From Massilia sp. BJB1822 (GTDB lineage Bacteria; Pseudomonadota; Gammaproteobacteria; Burkholderiales; Burkholderiaceae_D): 64,000 bases of DNA. How positions within the stretch are numbered: the stretch's first letter is position 1; the number at the start of each line of letters is the position of its first letter. Below, in pieces: positions 50,570 to 59,900 of this stretch. The position numbers and the translations under genes are program-made. A model generated the notes under the pieces. It saw only the letters and a list, made by a program, of their open reading frames with translations. It was not told the DNA's origin and searched no databases. The DNA is taken from positions 1-64,000 of the forward strand of contig NZ_JABWEB010000009.1 of the NCBI RefSeq assembly GCF_013369485.1, in the 5' to 3' direction.

Positions 50570-50875
50570 TCAGGCCGATTCGCCGCTGCCGCCGCCACTG
50601 CTGGCTGCGGCCGGTGCGCTCGATGCCGCGGGCGCAGCCTCGCTCTTGGCGGGGGCCGCGGTATTGCTGGCAACGCCGGTGGCCGGCGCGCTGCCGCCAC
50701 GGAAATCGGTCACGTACCAGCCGGTACCCTTGAGCTGGAAACCCGCTGCTGTCAGTTGCTTCTTAAAGGCCGATTTGCCGCAGGATGGGCAGTCGGTCAG
50801 CTGCGGATCGGAGATCTTTTGCAGCACGTCCTTGGCAAAGCCGCATTCCTCGCAGCGGTAAGCGTAGATAGGCAT
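50570..50875 (-). CDS. FmdB-family zinc-ribbon protein
   Basis: 101 residues. The zinc ribbon is YAYRCEECGFAKDVLQKISDPQLTDCPSCG, with CxxC pairs at Cys8/Cys11 and at the second CxxC near residue 30, and FQLKGTGWYVTDFRG after it. The C-terminal ~40 residues are Ala/Ser/Gly-rich and disordered. The family is of unknown role; in this gene order it precedes DUF502 and aspS. Its start is standard MPIYAYRCEECG. Confidence 0.9.
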   Translation of the reverse strand: MPIYAYRCEECGFAKDVLQKISDPQLTDCPSCGKSAFKKQLTAAGFQLKGTGWYVTDFRGGSAPATGVASNTAAPAKSEAAPAASSAPAAASSGGGSGESA

Positions 50876-51042
50876 TACTTACTCCGCAAAAATCATCAAA
50901 AACCCTGAATTATAAAGCCTTTTTCCCGCCCGTTGACTCCTGCGGGCGGTCTGGGCCGGGAATTTTGTTTCCAATAGAAAAATACTATTCGATACAAGAA
51001 ACATTCAGTGCTGTAATGGCAGCACTACGAGGCCATAAAATA

Positions 51043-51354
51043 ATGAGCCAGCATCTTCTTGCCACTTTATTCACGCTTTGTGCCGCCCTGCCCGCCAGCG
51101 CGGCGCCTGCCCTGCCCTTGCTGCAAAACCCGGACCAGCCGGTGCCGGCTTCGGCCGTCGCCCTCACCATACTGCTGATACTGGCCTGCGGCGCTTACCG
51201 GCGGCGCCACTCCAGCCAATATTCCTTCCCAGCGAAGACGGCGATGGAATCGCCGACCGGCTCTTCCAGCGTGCAATCGAAGCAAGGCGCGAGCAGGCCA
51301 TGCAATTCCTCGCGGCTGGTGCCGAACGGCGGCCCCTTGGGATTCGAATCGTAA
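51043..51354 (+). CDS. Small exported protein candidate with sorting-signal-like C-terminal half (doubtful)
   Basis: From ATG 51043 (GAGG 10 bases upstream) a frame of 103 residues has a good signal peptide (LLATLFTLCAALPASAAP), a short spacer, then VPASAVALTILLILACGAYRRRH. This Pro-hydrophobic-Arg pattern resembles PEP-CTERM-type exosortase signals, but those end a few residues after the Arg cluster, while this frame runs on for about 45 residues. The second half overlaps the convergent methyltransferase gene by 160 bases and may be chance. A shorter, frameshifted gene is possible. Confidence 0.35.
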   Translation: MSQHLLATLFTLCAALPASAAPALPLLQNPDQPVPASAVALTILLILACGAYRRRHSSQYSFPAKTAMESPTGSSSVQSKQGASRPCNSSRLVPNGGPLGFES

Positions 51355-51818
51355 AAGAAGCAGCCGGCCAGCACGGCGCCCGGCGCCAGCAGATCGGCCC
51401 AGCGCTGCACCAGGCGCGGCCACATGGCGCGCGGCATGGCGCACAGGAAGGCGCGTTCATAGATCAGGTCCAGCGGCTGGGGCGGCGCGTAGGCAAAGAA
51501 ATCGGCTTCCTGCACGCGCTCGCGCCAGGGGCCGGCGACTTGTTGCGCCGCAACAACAGCGGCCGGCGAGAAGTCGATGGCCGTGGCATCCCAGCCCGCT
51601 TCGCACATCAGCTTCAGCTCGTAGGCTGAGCCGCAGCCGGGAATCAGCACCGTGGGCGCGGCTGGCCGGGCCAGTCCAGCCGTGGCGGCCGACCAGTCGG
51701 CGATAAAGCGGTGCAGGCGCTGCGGCGCGCCGCCCTTGTCCCAGGGCGTGAAGTCTTGTTCGAAGCGCTCGTCCCAGAAGGCGGGCGAGAGCGGGTCACG
51801 GCTGTGGAACTCGGGCAT
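51195..51818 (-). CDS. Thiopurine S-methyltransferase (TPMT) family protein
   Basis: 207 residues. TPMT-like pattern: FWDERFEQDFTPWDKGGAPQRL at the start, SAM motif VLIPGCGSAYELKLMCEAGW, ATAIDFSPAAVVAAQ, IYERAFLCAMPRAMWPRLV and GCFFYDSNPKGPPFGTS. Bacterial members methylate thiols, selenium or tellurium compounds; the substrate is not known. It begins 12 bases after ubiB on the same strand, so co-transcription is likely. Confidence 0.87.
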   Translation of the reverse strand: MPEFHSRDPLSPAFWDERFEQDFTPWDKGGAPQRLHRFIADWSAATAGLARPAAPTVLIPGCGSAYELKLMCEAGWDATAIDFSPAAVVAAQQVAGPWRERVQEADFFAYAPPQPLDLIYERAFLCAMPRAMWPRLVQRWADLLAPGAVLAGCFFYDSNPKGPPFGTSREELHGLLAPCFDCTLEEPVGDSIAVFAGKEYWLEWRRR

Positions 51819-51830
51819 GGCGGGACTCGC

Positions 51831-53399
51831 TTAATAGGCGCCGTGCCAGCGCAGCCAGGCTTGCAGCCCGACCACGCCGATGGCAAAGGCACCGGCCAGA
51901 TAGACGAAGAAGCTGAGCATGCGGTTGGTGCGGCGCTGCTCCTGCAATAACTGCTCCAGCAATTCATTGCGACCCCGGTCCGGCTCGCCCGCCACGCTCA
52001 GCGCATGGTGCACCAGGCGCGGCAGCGCCGGCAGGATATGGCTGTAGCGCGGCGCTTCGGCTTTCAGGCGCTCAACCAGGCCGCGCCAGCCGACTTGCTC
52101 GCCCATCCAGCGCTCCAGATAGGGCTTGGCGGTCTTCCACAGGTCCAGTTCCGGGTCCAGGGTGCGGCCCAGGCCTTCGATATTCAGCAGGGTCTTTTGC
52201 AGCAGCACCAGCTGCGGCTGGACTTCGACATTGAAGCGGCGCGACGTCTGGAACAGGCGCAGCAGCACTTGGCCGAAGGAAATATCCTTCAACGGACGGT
52301 CGAAGATTGGTTCGCAGCAGGCGCGCACGGCTGCCTCCAGCTCGTCGACCCGGGTTTCCTTGGGCGCCCAGCCGGACTCGATATGGGCTTCGGCCACGCG
52401 CTTGTAGTCGCGGCGGAAGAAGGCCAGGAAGTTCTGCGACAGGTAATCCTTGTCGTAATCGTTGAGCGTGCCGACGATGCCGAAGTCGAGCGCGATATAG
52501 CGGCCGAAAGTGGCGGGATCGATGGACACCAGGATATTCCCCGGGTGCATATCGGCGTGGAAGAAGCCGTCGCGGAAGACCTGAGTGAAGAAGATTTCCA
52601 CGCCATCGCTGGAGAGCTTTTTCAAGTCCACGCCCGCTTCCAGCAAGCGGTCGATCTGCGACACGGGAATGCCATACATGCGCTCCATCACGATCACATT
52701 GCTGGAGCAGTAATCCCAGTACATTTCCGGCACCAGCAAGAGGCGCGATTCGGCGAAGTTGCGGCGCAGCTGGCTGGCGTTGGCCGCCTCACGCATCAGG
52801 TCGAGTTCATCGTGCAGGTATTTGTCGAACTCGGCCACCACCTCCTTCGGCTTCAGGCGCTTGCTGTCCGGCCAGAGGCGGCTGACCCAGTCGGCGGCCA
52901 GGCGCATCAGGGCCACGTCCTCGTCGATCAGGCGCTTCATGCCGGGGCGCAGCACCTTGACGGCCACTTCCGTGCCATCTTTCAAGGTGGCGAAGTGGAC
53001 TTGCGCAATCGAGGCCGAGGCCACGGGCACGCGTTCGAAACGGGCGAACAGCTGCTCCGGATGGGCGCCCAGCGAGCGTTCGATCTGGGCGATGGCGAGG
53101 TCGGAATCGAAGGGCGGCACGCGGTCCTGCAGGCGCGCCAGCTCGACCACGATATCGGCCGGAATCAGGTCGGCGCGGGTGGACAGCACCTGGCCGAATT
53201 TGACGAAGATGGGACCGAGTTCCTCCAGCGCCATGCGCAGGCGCACGCCACGCGGCGTGGACAGGTCGCGCCAAAAAAACACCGTGTCGAGCAAGCGGGA
53301 AATGCGCGGCTTGTCGAAGCCGGAGATGGCGATCTCGTCCAGACCATGCTGGACGACGACGCGCAGGATCTTGAGCAGCCGCAGGAATTTGAGAATCAT
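51831..53399 (-). CDS. ubiB: Ubiquinone biosynthesis kinase-like protein UbiB
   Basis: 522 residues. UbiB is an atypical ABC1/AarF/COQ8-type kinase-like protein needed for ubiquinone synthesis, probably through ATPase activity that helps extract precursors from the membrane. Seen: the KxGQ motif FVKFGQVLSTRADLIP, the Ala-rich loop ASASIAQVHFATLKDG, VAVKVLRPG (Lys), HADMHPGNILV and LDFGIVG. Two C-terminal membrane helices (~495-520, MLSFFVYLAGAFAIGVVGLQAW) anchor it. Its start overlaps the ubiJ stop by 4 bases (ATGA), so they are coupled. Confidence 0.94.
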   Translation of the reverse strand: MILKFLRLLKILRVVVQHGLDEIAISGFDKPRISRLLDTVFFWRDLSTPRGVRLRMALEELGPIFVKFGQVLSTRADLIPADIVVELARLQDRVPPFDSDLAIAQIERSLGAHPEQLFARFERVPVASASIAQVHFATLKDGTEVAVKVLRPGMKRLIDEDVALMRLAADWVSRLWPDSKRLKPKEVVAEFDKYLHDELDLMREAANASQLRRNFAESRLLLVPEMYWDYCSSNVIVMERMYGIPVSQIDRLLEAGVDLKKLSSDGVEIFFTQVFRDGFFHADMHPGNILVSIDPATFGRYIALDFGIVGTLNDYDKDYLSQNFLAFFRRDYKRVAEAHIESGWAPKETRVDELEAAVRACCEPIFDRPLKDISFGQVLLRLFQTSRRFNVEVQPQLVLLQKTLLNIEGLGRTLDPELDLWKTAKPYLERWMGEQVGWRGLVERLKAEAPRYSHILPALPRLVHHALSVAGEPDRGRNELLEQLLQEQRRTNRMLSFFVYLAGAFAIGVVGLQAWLRWHGAY

Positions 53400-54040
53400 T
53401 GAACTTCCGTCTTGTGTTGCAGGGCCGCGCTGCGGCGGGCAAGTTTTTGTTCGAGCTTGTCCAGGCGCTTGGCGGCGCGCTCCACATCGTCGCGCAGGCG
53501 GCTGATGCCGGCGGCGAAATCCTCGGTCATGGCGGGACGCAGCAGTACCGGCTTTTCTTCCACCAGGAACTCGGCCACGTTCTCGGCCAGTTTCTGCTGG
53601 CCGCTTTTCAGCGCGCCGAAGGCGGCGCGGGCGCCGGCGGCCAGGCGCACGGCGGCGATCGGTCCCAGCAGTTTTTCCAGATCATGTTCGGCTTCCCAGC
53701 GCAGCGACTGGCTCAGGCGGGAAATCGCATTGGCGAATTCGGCGTCGCCCTCGATCTGCACATAGGAAAACGCGCGCTCGCGGTTTTGCGCGATCAGCGG
53801 CAGGTCGGACAGCTTGAGGCGGATGGTCACGGCCGGCGCCGCATCGGCCGGCGCGGCTTCCACCATGCCATCGGCGGTGGCGCGCAGGCGCAGCTCGGCC
53901 GGACTGGCGGCGATGCAGGCGACCTTACCCGCGTGCAGCTTCAACTCCTGGCGCGCCCATGGCTCCTGCGCCAGCAGGTGGTTGACGGTGGCGGCGACCG
54001 GAGCGCCGGGGGACGGCAGTGCAAAAGGAAGTGTGAACAT
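53396..54040 (-). CDS. ubiJ: Ubiquinone biosynthesis accessory factor UbiJ
   Basis: 214 residues. UbiJ with UbiK forms a lipid-binding scaffold for the soluble Ubi complex. The N-terminal SCP2-like domain (VNHLLAQEPWARQELKLHAGK, VTIRLKLSDLPLIAQ, YVQIEGDAEFANAISRL) is followed by the helical C-terminal part with coiled coil (ISRLRDDVERAAKRLDKLEQKL). I chose ATG 54040; a TTG at 54061 is also in frame and no clear Shine-Dalgarno decides. It sits between a terminator and ubiB, so it probably begins its own transcript. Confidence 0.88.
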   Translation of the reverse strand: MFTLPFALPSPGAPVAATVNHLLAQEPWARQELKLHAGKVACIAASPAELRLRATADGMVEAAPADAAPAVTIRLKLSDLPLIAQNRERAFSYVQIEGDAEFANAISRLSQSLRWEAEHDLEKLLGPIAAVRLAAGARAAFGALKSGQQKLAENVAEFLVEEKPVLLRPAMTEDFAAGISRLRDDVERAAKRLDKLEQKLARRSAALQHKTEVQ

Positions 54041-54050
54041 AATCGGGACA

Positions 54051-54085
54051 CCAAAAAACAAAACCGCCCGGAAATCCTGGGCGGT
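54051..54085 (-). terminator. Intrinsic terminator after the Tim44-like gene
   Basis: ACCGCCC (54063-54069) and GGGCGGT (54079-54085) form a 7-bp stem with a 9-base loop. Read leftwards it is followed by TTTGTTTTTTGG (54051-54062), a strong U-run. It ends about 65 bases after the Tim44-like gene and separates the ubiE transcript from ubiJ-ubiB. Confidence 0.8.
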
Positions 54086-54151
54086 CCTGATATTACCAGT
54101 TTGCCGCAGCTTGCCGCTGCGGCCGACGGGAAACTAAGGCAACGCGGCGCC

Positions 54152-55141
54152 TCAGGCAAGCTGCTGGATACCGCCCAGCAGCCAGCCGCCGGAACCGGAC
54201 ACCGGCTTGACCAGGTTCCAGACTTCGTTGAATGGCTCGGCCAGGGCATCGGGCGCCGGCTTGATCTGGCCGGTGAACTTCACGCTGGCCAGGTAGTCGG
54301 TGCCATTGTTTTCAATGCCCAGCAGTTCGGCTTCGATCGTCACCACATCGGTGTAATCGGCCTTGCCGCCGCGTTCCTGGATCTGCATCTTCAGTTCGGC
54401 GAACACTTCCGGCGTGGTGAACTCGCGGATATCGTTCACATCGGATTTATCCCAGGCCGCTTGCAGGCGGATGAAATTGCTCTTGGCATGGCGCAGGAAA
54501 GCAGGCTGGTCGAAATCGGCCGGCACGCCCCATTGCTGGTGCGGCACAGGCGCCGGCGCAGCTGCCGGTTCAAACGTCGGCTGGGCTGGCTGGAAAGCCG
54601 ATGGCTGCAGACGCGAGCCGATTTCCGGCGTGCCGCCGCCGCCTTGTGGCGCGCCGAAGCCGCCCACATTGCCGCCGCTATTGCCGCCGAAGCCGCCGCC
54701 ATTACCGCCGAACGCGGCCGGGGCGGGACGCGGGCCAGCCGACTTGTTGCGGATCATGCGCACGATGAAGAAGATCACGCCGCCGATCAGGGCGATCATC
54801 AGGATGGAGCTGATGGCGCTGGCCATCGCGCCGCCCAGACCGAAGTGGGACAGCAGCGCGCCCACCCCCAGGCCCAGCAGGGCGCCGCCCAGAATGCCCT
54901 TCCATGGGCTAGGCGGTTTCACGGGCGGTGCGGCAGGCGGCGTGGCGGCAGGCGCCTGCGCCGGTGCTGCTTGGCGCTGGGCTGCCGGGGCTTGCGCCGG
55001 CTGGGCCGGCATGCGGCTCACGTTCTGCGACTGACGGCCGACCGAACGGCCGCCGCCCATCGGGCGGGCTGCCAGTTCAGCCATCATGCTCATCGCGGAG
55101 ATGGCCAAGGTGGCGCCGATCAGGATTTTCTTCATGTTCAT
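54152..55141 (-). CDS. Tim44-like domain membrane protein
   Basis: 329 residues. A signal-like N-terminus (ILIGATLAISAMSMMAELAA) is followed by a Gln/Pro/Ala-rich region, a Gly-rich helix pair (~80-125: ILGGALLGLGVGALLSHFGLGG and AISSILMIALIGGVIFFIVRMI), another Gly-rich linker and the C-terminal Tim44/MRPL45-like domain (~215-325: DQPAFLRHAKSNFIRLQAAWDKSD, FTTPEVFAEL, DYLASVKFTGQI). Bacterial Tim44-like proteins are membrane-linked and poorly characterised. ATG 55141 has AGGAA close upstream. It starts 9 bases after ubiE, in the same operon. Confidence 0.85.
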   Translation of the reverse strand: MNMKKILIGATLAISAMSMMAELAARPMGGGRSVGRQSQNVSRMPAQPAQAPAAQRQAAPAQAPAATPPAAPPVKPPSPWKGILGGALLGLGVGALLSHFGLGGAMASAISSILMIALIGGVIFFIVRMIRNKSAGPRPAPAAFGGNGGGFGGNSGGNVGGFGAPQGGGGTPEIGSRLQPSAFQPAQPTFEPAAAPAPVPHQQWGVPADFDQPAFLRHAKSNFIRLQAAWDKSDVNDIREFTTPEVFAELKMQIQERGGKADYTDVVTIEAELLGIENNGTDYLASVKFTGQIKPAPDALAEPFNEVWNLVKPVSGSGGWLLGGIQQLA

Positions 55142-55149
55142 AGTGTTTC

Positions 55150-55884
55150 CTACAGTTTGATACCGGTGTGTAAAGCGGCCACACCTGCCGTCAGGTTGTA
55201 ATACTGCACGCGCTCCAGACCGGCTGCCTGCATCATGGTCTTGAGGGTTTCCTGGTCCGGGTGCATGCGGATGGACTCGGCCAGGTAACGGTAGCTCTCC
55301 GCGTCGCCAGCGATTTTCTGGCCCATCCACGGCAGCACCGAGAACGAATACAAATCATACGGTTTTTGCAGCGGCGCCGCGACTTTCGAGAATTCCAGCA
55401 CCAGCAGCTTGCCGCCCGGCTTCAGCACGCGGCGCATTTCGGACAGGGCCACATCCTTGTGCGTCATATTGCGCAGGCCGAAGGCGACGCTGACCCGGTC
55501 GAAGTAATTGTCCGGGAAAGGCAGTTTTTCCGCATCACACAGCAAGGTGGGGGTGACCTGGCCGCGATTCAAGAGGCGGTCGCGGCCGACGCGCAGCATG
55601 GACTCGTTGATATCGGTCAGCCAGACCTCGCCGGTTGGGCCCGCCTGCTTGGCAAACACCTTGGCCAGATCGCCGGTGCCGCCCGCGATGTCGAGCACCT
55701 TGAAGCCTGGGCGCACGGCCGCGTTGGCGATGGTGAAGGTCTTCCAGAGGCGGTGCAGGCCGGCCGACATCAAGTCGTTCATCACATCATACTTGCTGGC
55801 GACGGAGTGGAAGACCTTGGCGACTTCCTTGACTTTATCGTCTTCGGAAACGGTTTTATAGCCGAAATGGGTGGTATTGGTCAT
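55150..55884 (-). CDS. ubiE: Ubiquinone/menaquinone biosynthesis C-methyltransferase UbiE
   Basis: 244 residues. UbiE uses SAM to C-methylate demethoxy-ubiquinol precursors and demethylmenaquinol. Signatures: THFGYKTVSEDDKVKEVAKVFHSVASKYDVMNDLMS at the N-terminus, motif I VLDIAGGTGDLAKVF, DINESMLRVGRDRL, DRVSVAFGLRNMTHKD and GGKLLVLEFSKV. The conserved MTNTTHFGYK start gives ATG 55884, although the frame continues upstream. It begins the operon with the Tim44-like gene. Confidence 0.94.
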   Translation of the reverse strand: MTNTTHFGYKTVSEDDKVKEVAKVFHSVASKYDVMNDLMSAGLHRLWKTFTIANAAVRPGFKVLDIAGGTGDLAKVFAKQAGPTGEVWLTDINESMLRVGRDRLLNRGQVTPTLLCDAEKLPFPDNYFDRVSVAFGLRNMTHKDVALSEMRRVLKPGGKLLVLEFSKVAAPLQKPYDLYSFSVLPWMGQKIAGDAESYRYLAESIRMHPDQETLKTMMQAAGLERVQYYNLTAGVAALHTGIKL

Positions 55885-55991
55885 GATGGGCTGCCGGTTA
55901 ATTTTGACTGCATTATACAAGCGCCCAGAGTGAAAAACCCTTGATCTGCCTGAAGAGGGCCGGACGATAGGCGCTCTATGCTGGCAAAACC

Positions 55992-56064
55992 ATGCCCAGC
56001 ACCGTCTACCTCGACCATTCAGTGATCGGCCACTACGCCGATCCCCTGAGCCGCCAGGCCCTTA
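55992..56064 (+). pseudogene. Fragment of a PIN-domain (VapC-like) toxin gene
   Basis: An ATG at 55992 opens MPSTVYLDHSVIGHYADPLS then RQAL, which resembles the start of PIN toxins (T-V-Y-L-D-T-S-V-I-G). The catalytic first Asp is present (Asp8). After about 24 residues the likeness ends and the frame runs into the 3' end of the DUF971 gene, read on the wrong strand, stopping at 56160. It looks like a 5' remnant left by a deletion. A short match could be chance. Confidence 0.35.
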
Positions 56065-56076
56065 GAAAGATGCGGC

Positions 56077-56499
56077 TTAGTGCTTGTGGCCGCAGCTGCG
56101 CGGCTGGGCGTTCGCTGCGCCGGGCAGCACGGCGCCGGGCGCGCGGCCGCTGTCGCTGGTGAAGCCGGCGGCCTGCAGGCGGACCAGGTAGGCGGCCCAG
56201 TGCTGGTCCTGGCGCGCGCCCAGATCGTAGAGATAATCCCAGGTATATAAGCCGCTGTTATGCCCATCGGTGAAAATCGGTTTAACGGCGTAATTGCCAA
56301 CCGGTTCCAGATCGCTCACGCCGACCTCGCTCTTGCCGACCTGCAGCACTTCCTGCCCCGGTCCATGGCCCTTCACTTCCGCCGATGGCGAGTACACGCG
56401 CAGCAGCTCGAAGGGAATCGAGAAGGTGGCGCCATCGTCAAAGCTCACTTCGAGCACGCGGGATTTGCTGTGGACGGTCAGAGCGGTGGGGTTATGCAT
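56077..56499 (-). CDS. DUF971 family protein
   Basis: 140 residues with the DUF971 / gamma-butyrobetaine hydroxylase N-terminal-like fold: LTVHSKSRVLEVSFDDGATFSIPFELLRVYSPSAEVKGHG, VSDLEPVGNYAVKPIFTDGHNSGLYTWDYLYDLG. The family often occurs near ubiE or Fe-S genes and has been linked to iron-sulfur handling, but the role is not settled. The C-terminal tail RSCGHKH adds Cys and His residues that could bind metal. It precedes ubiE in the same direction with a 192-base gap holding the PIN fragment. Confidence 0.88.
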   Translation of the reverse strand: MHNPTALTVHSKSRVLEVSFDDGATFSIPFELLRVYSPSAEVKGHGPGQEVLQVGKSEVGVSDLEPVGNYAVKPIFTDGHNSGLYTWDYLYDLGARQDQHWAAYLVRLQAAGFTSDSGRAPGAVLPGAANAQPRSCGHKH

Positions 56500-56518
56500 A
56501 TCAAAACTCTTCTAAAAC

Positions 56519-56971
56519 TCAGGCACTCAGCCGTTGAATGATCGCCGCCCGCAAAGCCGGCAGCATGGCGCTGCGCTCGACCACGGCCTGCACCGGCGCC
56601 TCGCGCTGCTGCGCCCCCCAGGTTGGATTCGGGAAATGCGCATCGTCAGTGTAACGCGGGATCACATGCCAGTGCACGTGCGGGGTCATATTGCCGAAGC
56701 TGGCGACATTCACCTTATGCGGCGCCATCACCTCGCGCTGCGCCAATTCCACCTGCCACACGGCGCGCATCACATGCTCGCGGTCCTCGGGCGCCAGGTC
56801 GGTCATTTCCTTCACATGGGCGTTCCACACCACGCGGCAATAGCCCGGATAGCCGGCTTCGTCGACCAGCACCACCGACAGGCGCTCGTCGCGCCAGATC
56901 AGGGCCGCATCGTCGCCGCCGGCGAAGGCGGCCAGCAAGGTGCACAGATCGCAGGGCTTGTTCACGCTCAT
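56519..56971 (-). CDS. HIT-family nucleotide hydrolase-like protein
   Basis: 150 residues. The histidine triad is HVHWHVIPRY (H-x-H-x-H). An N-terminal CDLCTLL gives a CxxC, and WNAHVKEMTDLAPEDREHVM is standard for the family. HIT proteins cleave nucleotide phosphoramidates or dinucleoside polyphosphates. ATG 56971 overlaps the stop of the giant oxidoreductase (ATGA), so it is translated with it and may act in the same pathway. The longer upstream frame is not supported. Confidence 0.88.
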   Translation of the reverse strand: MSVNKPCDLCTLLAAFAGGDDAALIWRDERLSVVLVDEAGYPGYCRVVWNAHVKEMTDLAPEDREHVMRAVWQVELAQREVMAPHKVNVASFGNMTPHVHWHVIPRYTDDAHFPNPTWGAQQREAPVQAVVERSAMLPALRAAIIQRLSA

Positions 56972-59900
56972 ACCAGCACCCTTTCGATGCCGCCGTCGTT
57001 GGCGCGCTTGACGTAATCGGGCAGCCAGTTCTCGCCCAGCAGGTGCTTGGCGATTTCCACCACGATGTAGTCGGCCGTGGTGCCCGAATCGTCGTTGTAG
57101 CGCGACAGGCCTTGCAGGCAGGATGGGCAGCTGGTGAGGATCTTCACGTCGCCGTCGAAGCCCTGGCGCAGCTTGTCCGCGCCTTTGACCATCTCCTCTT
57201 CCTTGCGGAAGCGCACCTGGGTCGAAATATCGGGACGCGACACGGCCAGCGTACCGGACTCGCCGCAGCAGCGGTCGTTCTTTTCGATCTTCACATTGTC
57301 CACGGTGGAAACCAGAGCATTCACCGTCTTCACCGGATCCTGCATCTTCATCGGCGTGTGGCAAGGATCGTGGTACATATAGCGCGTGCCGGTCACGCCT
57401 TCCAGCTTGACGCCCTTCTCCAGCAGATATTCGTGGATATCCATGATGCGGCAGCCGGGGAAGATCTTCTCGAACTCGTAAGTCGCCAGCTGGTCGTAGC
57501 AGGTGCCGCAGGACACCAGCACGGTCTTGATATCCAGATAGTTCAGCGTATTCGCCATGCGGTGGAAGAGGACGCGGTTATCCGTCATCATCTTCTCGGC
57601 CTTTTCGTATTCGCCCGAGCCGCGCTGCGGATAGCCGCAGCACAGATAGCCCGGCGGCAGCACGGTCTGCACGCCCACTTCCCACAGCATCGCTTGCGTG
57701 GCCAGGCCGACCTGCGAGAACAGGCGCTCGGAGCCGCAGCCCGGGAAGTAGAACACCGCTTCCGTATTCGCATTGGTCTTCTGCGGATCGCGGATGATCG
57801 GGATCATCTTGTTGTCTTCGATATCGAGCAGCGCGCGCGCCGATTTCTTCGGCAGATTGCCCGGCATCTTCTTGTTGATGAAGTGGATCACCTGCTCGCG
57901 CACGGGCGGCTTGCCGACGGTCGGCGGCGGCGCCTTGGTCTGGCTGCGCGCCACTTTCTTGAAGATGTCGTGACCCAGGCGCTGCGCCTTGTAGCCCCAG
58001 CCTATCATCACTTCGCGCGTGGCGTTGATGGTGGCCGGGTCGGTCGCATTCAGGAAGAACATCGAAGCGCGCTTGCCGGGATTGAAACTGCGCTTGTCCA
58101 TCTTGCGCAGCAGATTGCGCATATTCATGGACACGTCGCCGAAGTCGATATTCACCGGGCAAGGCGTCACGCATTTATGGCATACGGTGCAGTGGTCGGC
58201 CACGTCCTCGAACTCTTCCCAGTGGCGGATCGAGATGCCGCGCCGCGTCTGCTCTTCGTAGAGGAAGGCTTCGATCAGCGCCGACGTCGCCAGGATCTTG
58301 TCGCGCGGCGAGTACAGCAGGTTCGCGCGCGGCACATGGGTCGAGCACACGGGTTTGCATTTACCGCAGCGCAGGCAGTCCTTGACGCTGTTGGCGATGG
58401 CGCCGATATCGCTCTGCTGCATGATCAGCGATTCATGCCCCATCAGTCCGAAGGACGGCGTGTAGGCATTGCTCAGGTCCGCATCCATGCCGGGCAGATT
58501 CAGCAGCTTGCCCTTGTTGAAGCGCCCCTCCGGATCGACGCGCTGCTTGTAGGCGCGGAAGTCGCCGATCTCCTCCTCGGTGAGGAATTCGAGCTTGGTG
58601 ATGCCAATGCCATGCTCGCCCGAAATCACGCCGTTCAGCGAACGCGCCAGCTTCATGATGCGGGCCACGGCCTTGTGCGCATCCTGCAGCATTTCGTAGT
58701 GGTCCGAGTTCACCGGCAGATTGGTGTGCACGTTGCCGTCGCCCGCGTGCATGTGCAGGGCGACGAAGACACGGCCGCGCAGGATGCGTTTGTGGGCCGC
58801 CGTCGCCTCGTCCAGAATCAGCTTGTAGGCTGCGCCGTTGAAGATCTGGCGGAACGGCGCGCGGATTTCCTGCTTCCAGCTGACGCGGATGGTGCGGTCC
58901 TGCACCACATCGAACAGGGTGGCTTGCGGCTGGCGCTGCAGGCGCTCGTCGAAGGCCGGGGCCAGTTCCTGCAGGCCCAATTCTTCCAGCTTGTGGCGCG
59001 CTTGCGCCAGCGGCAGGTCGAGGTTCTCCAGCGTGTAGGTCCAGCGCTCGCGCACCTGCTCCAGCAGGGCCGCCGCTTGCTGCGGACGGTCGCCCAGCAT
59101 TTCGGCGTCGCCCACCTTATCGTCGCTGGCGTCGTCGCTCTTGCCGACCGGGAGATTGCCGGCGGCGAAGAACTCGCGCAGCGCATCCGCCAGTTGCAGC
59201 TTGTTCTTGATCGACAGCTCGATGTTGATGCGCTCGATGCCGTCGGTGTATTCGCCCATGCGATTAAGCGGGATCACCACGTCTTCATTGATCTTGAAGG
59301 CGTTGGTGTGCTTGGCGATGGCGGCGGTGCGGGCGCGGTCCAGCCAGAATTTCTTGCGCGCTTCCGGGCTGACGGCGACGAAACCTTCGCCGACGCGGGT
59401 ATTCGCCAGGCGGATCACTTCCGAGGCGGCCGTGGCGACGGCATTCTCGTCGTCGCCGACGATGTCGCCGAACAGCGCCATTTTCGGCAGCACGCCGCGC
59501 TTGGACTTGGTGGCGTAGCCAACCGCGCGCAGATAGCGTTCGTCCAGGTGTTCCAGGCCGGCCAGGCGCAGCGTAGCGAACTGCTCGCCCTGGGCCGGCA
59601 GGCCGTCCAGATAATCCTTGATCTCGACGATCGATGGAATCGCATCGCGCGCCTGGCCGAAGAATTCCAGGCAGACGGTGCGCGTATGCTTGGGCATCTT
59701 GTGCAGAATCCAGCGCGCCGAAGTGATCAGGCCATCGCAGCCTTCCTTCTGGATGCCGGGCAGGCCGGCGAGGAATTTGTCGGTGACGTCCTTGCCCAGG
59801 CCTTCCTTGCGGAAGCGGCGGCCTTCGATTTCCAGAATCTCGGTCTTGAACGGCGCGCCTTTCGCTTCGCCTTTGGCGTTCGGGTGCGTCCATTCAAGGC

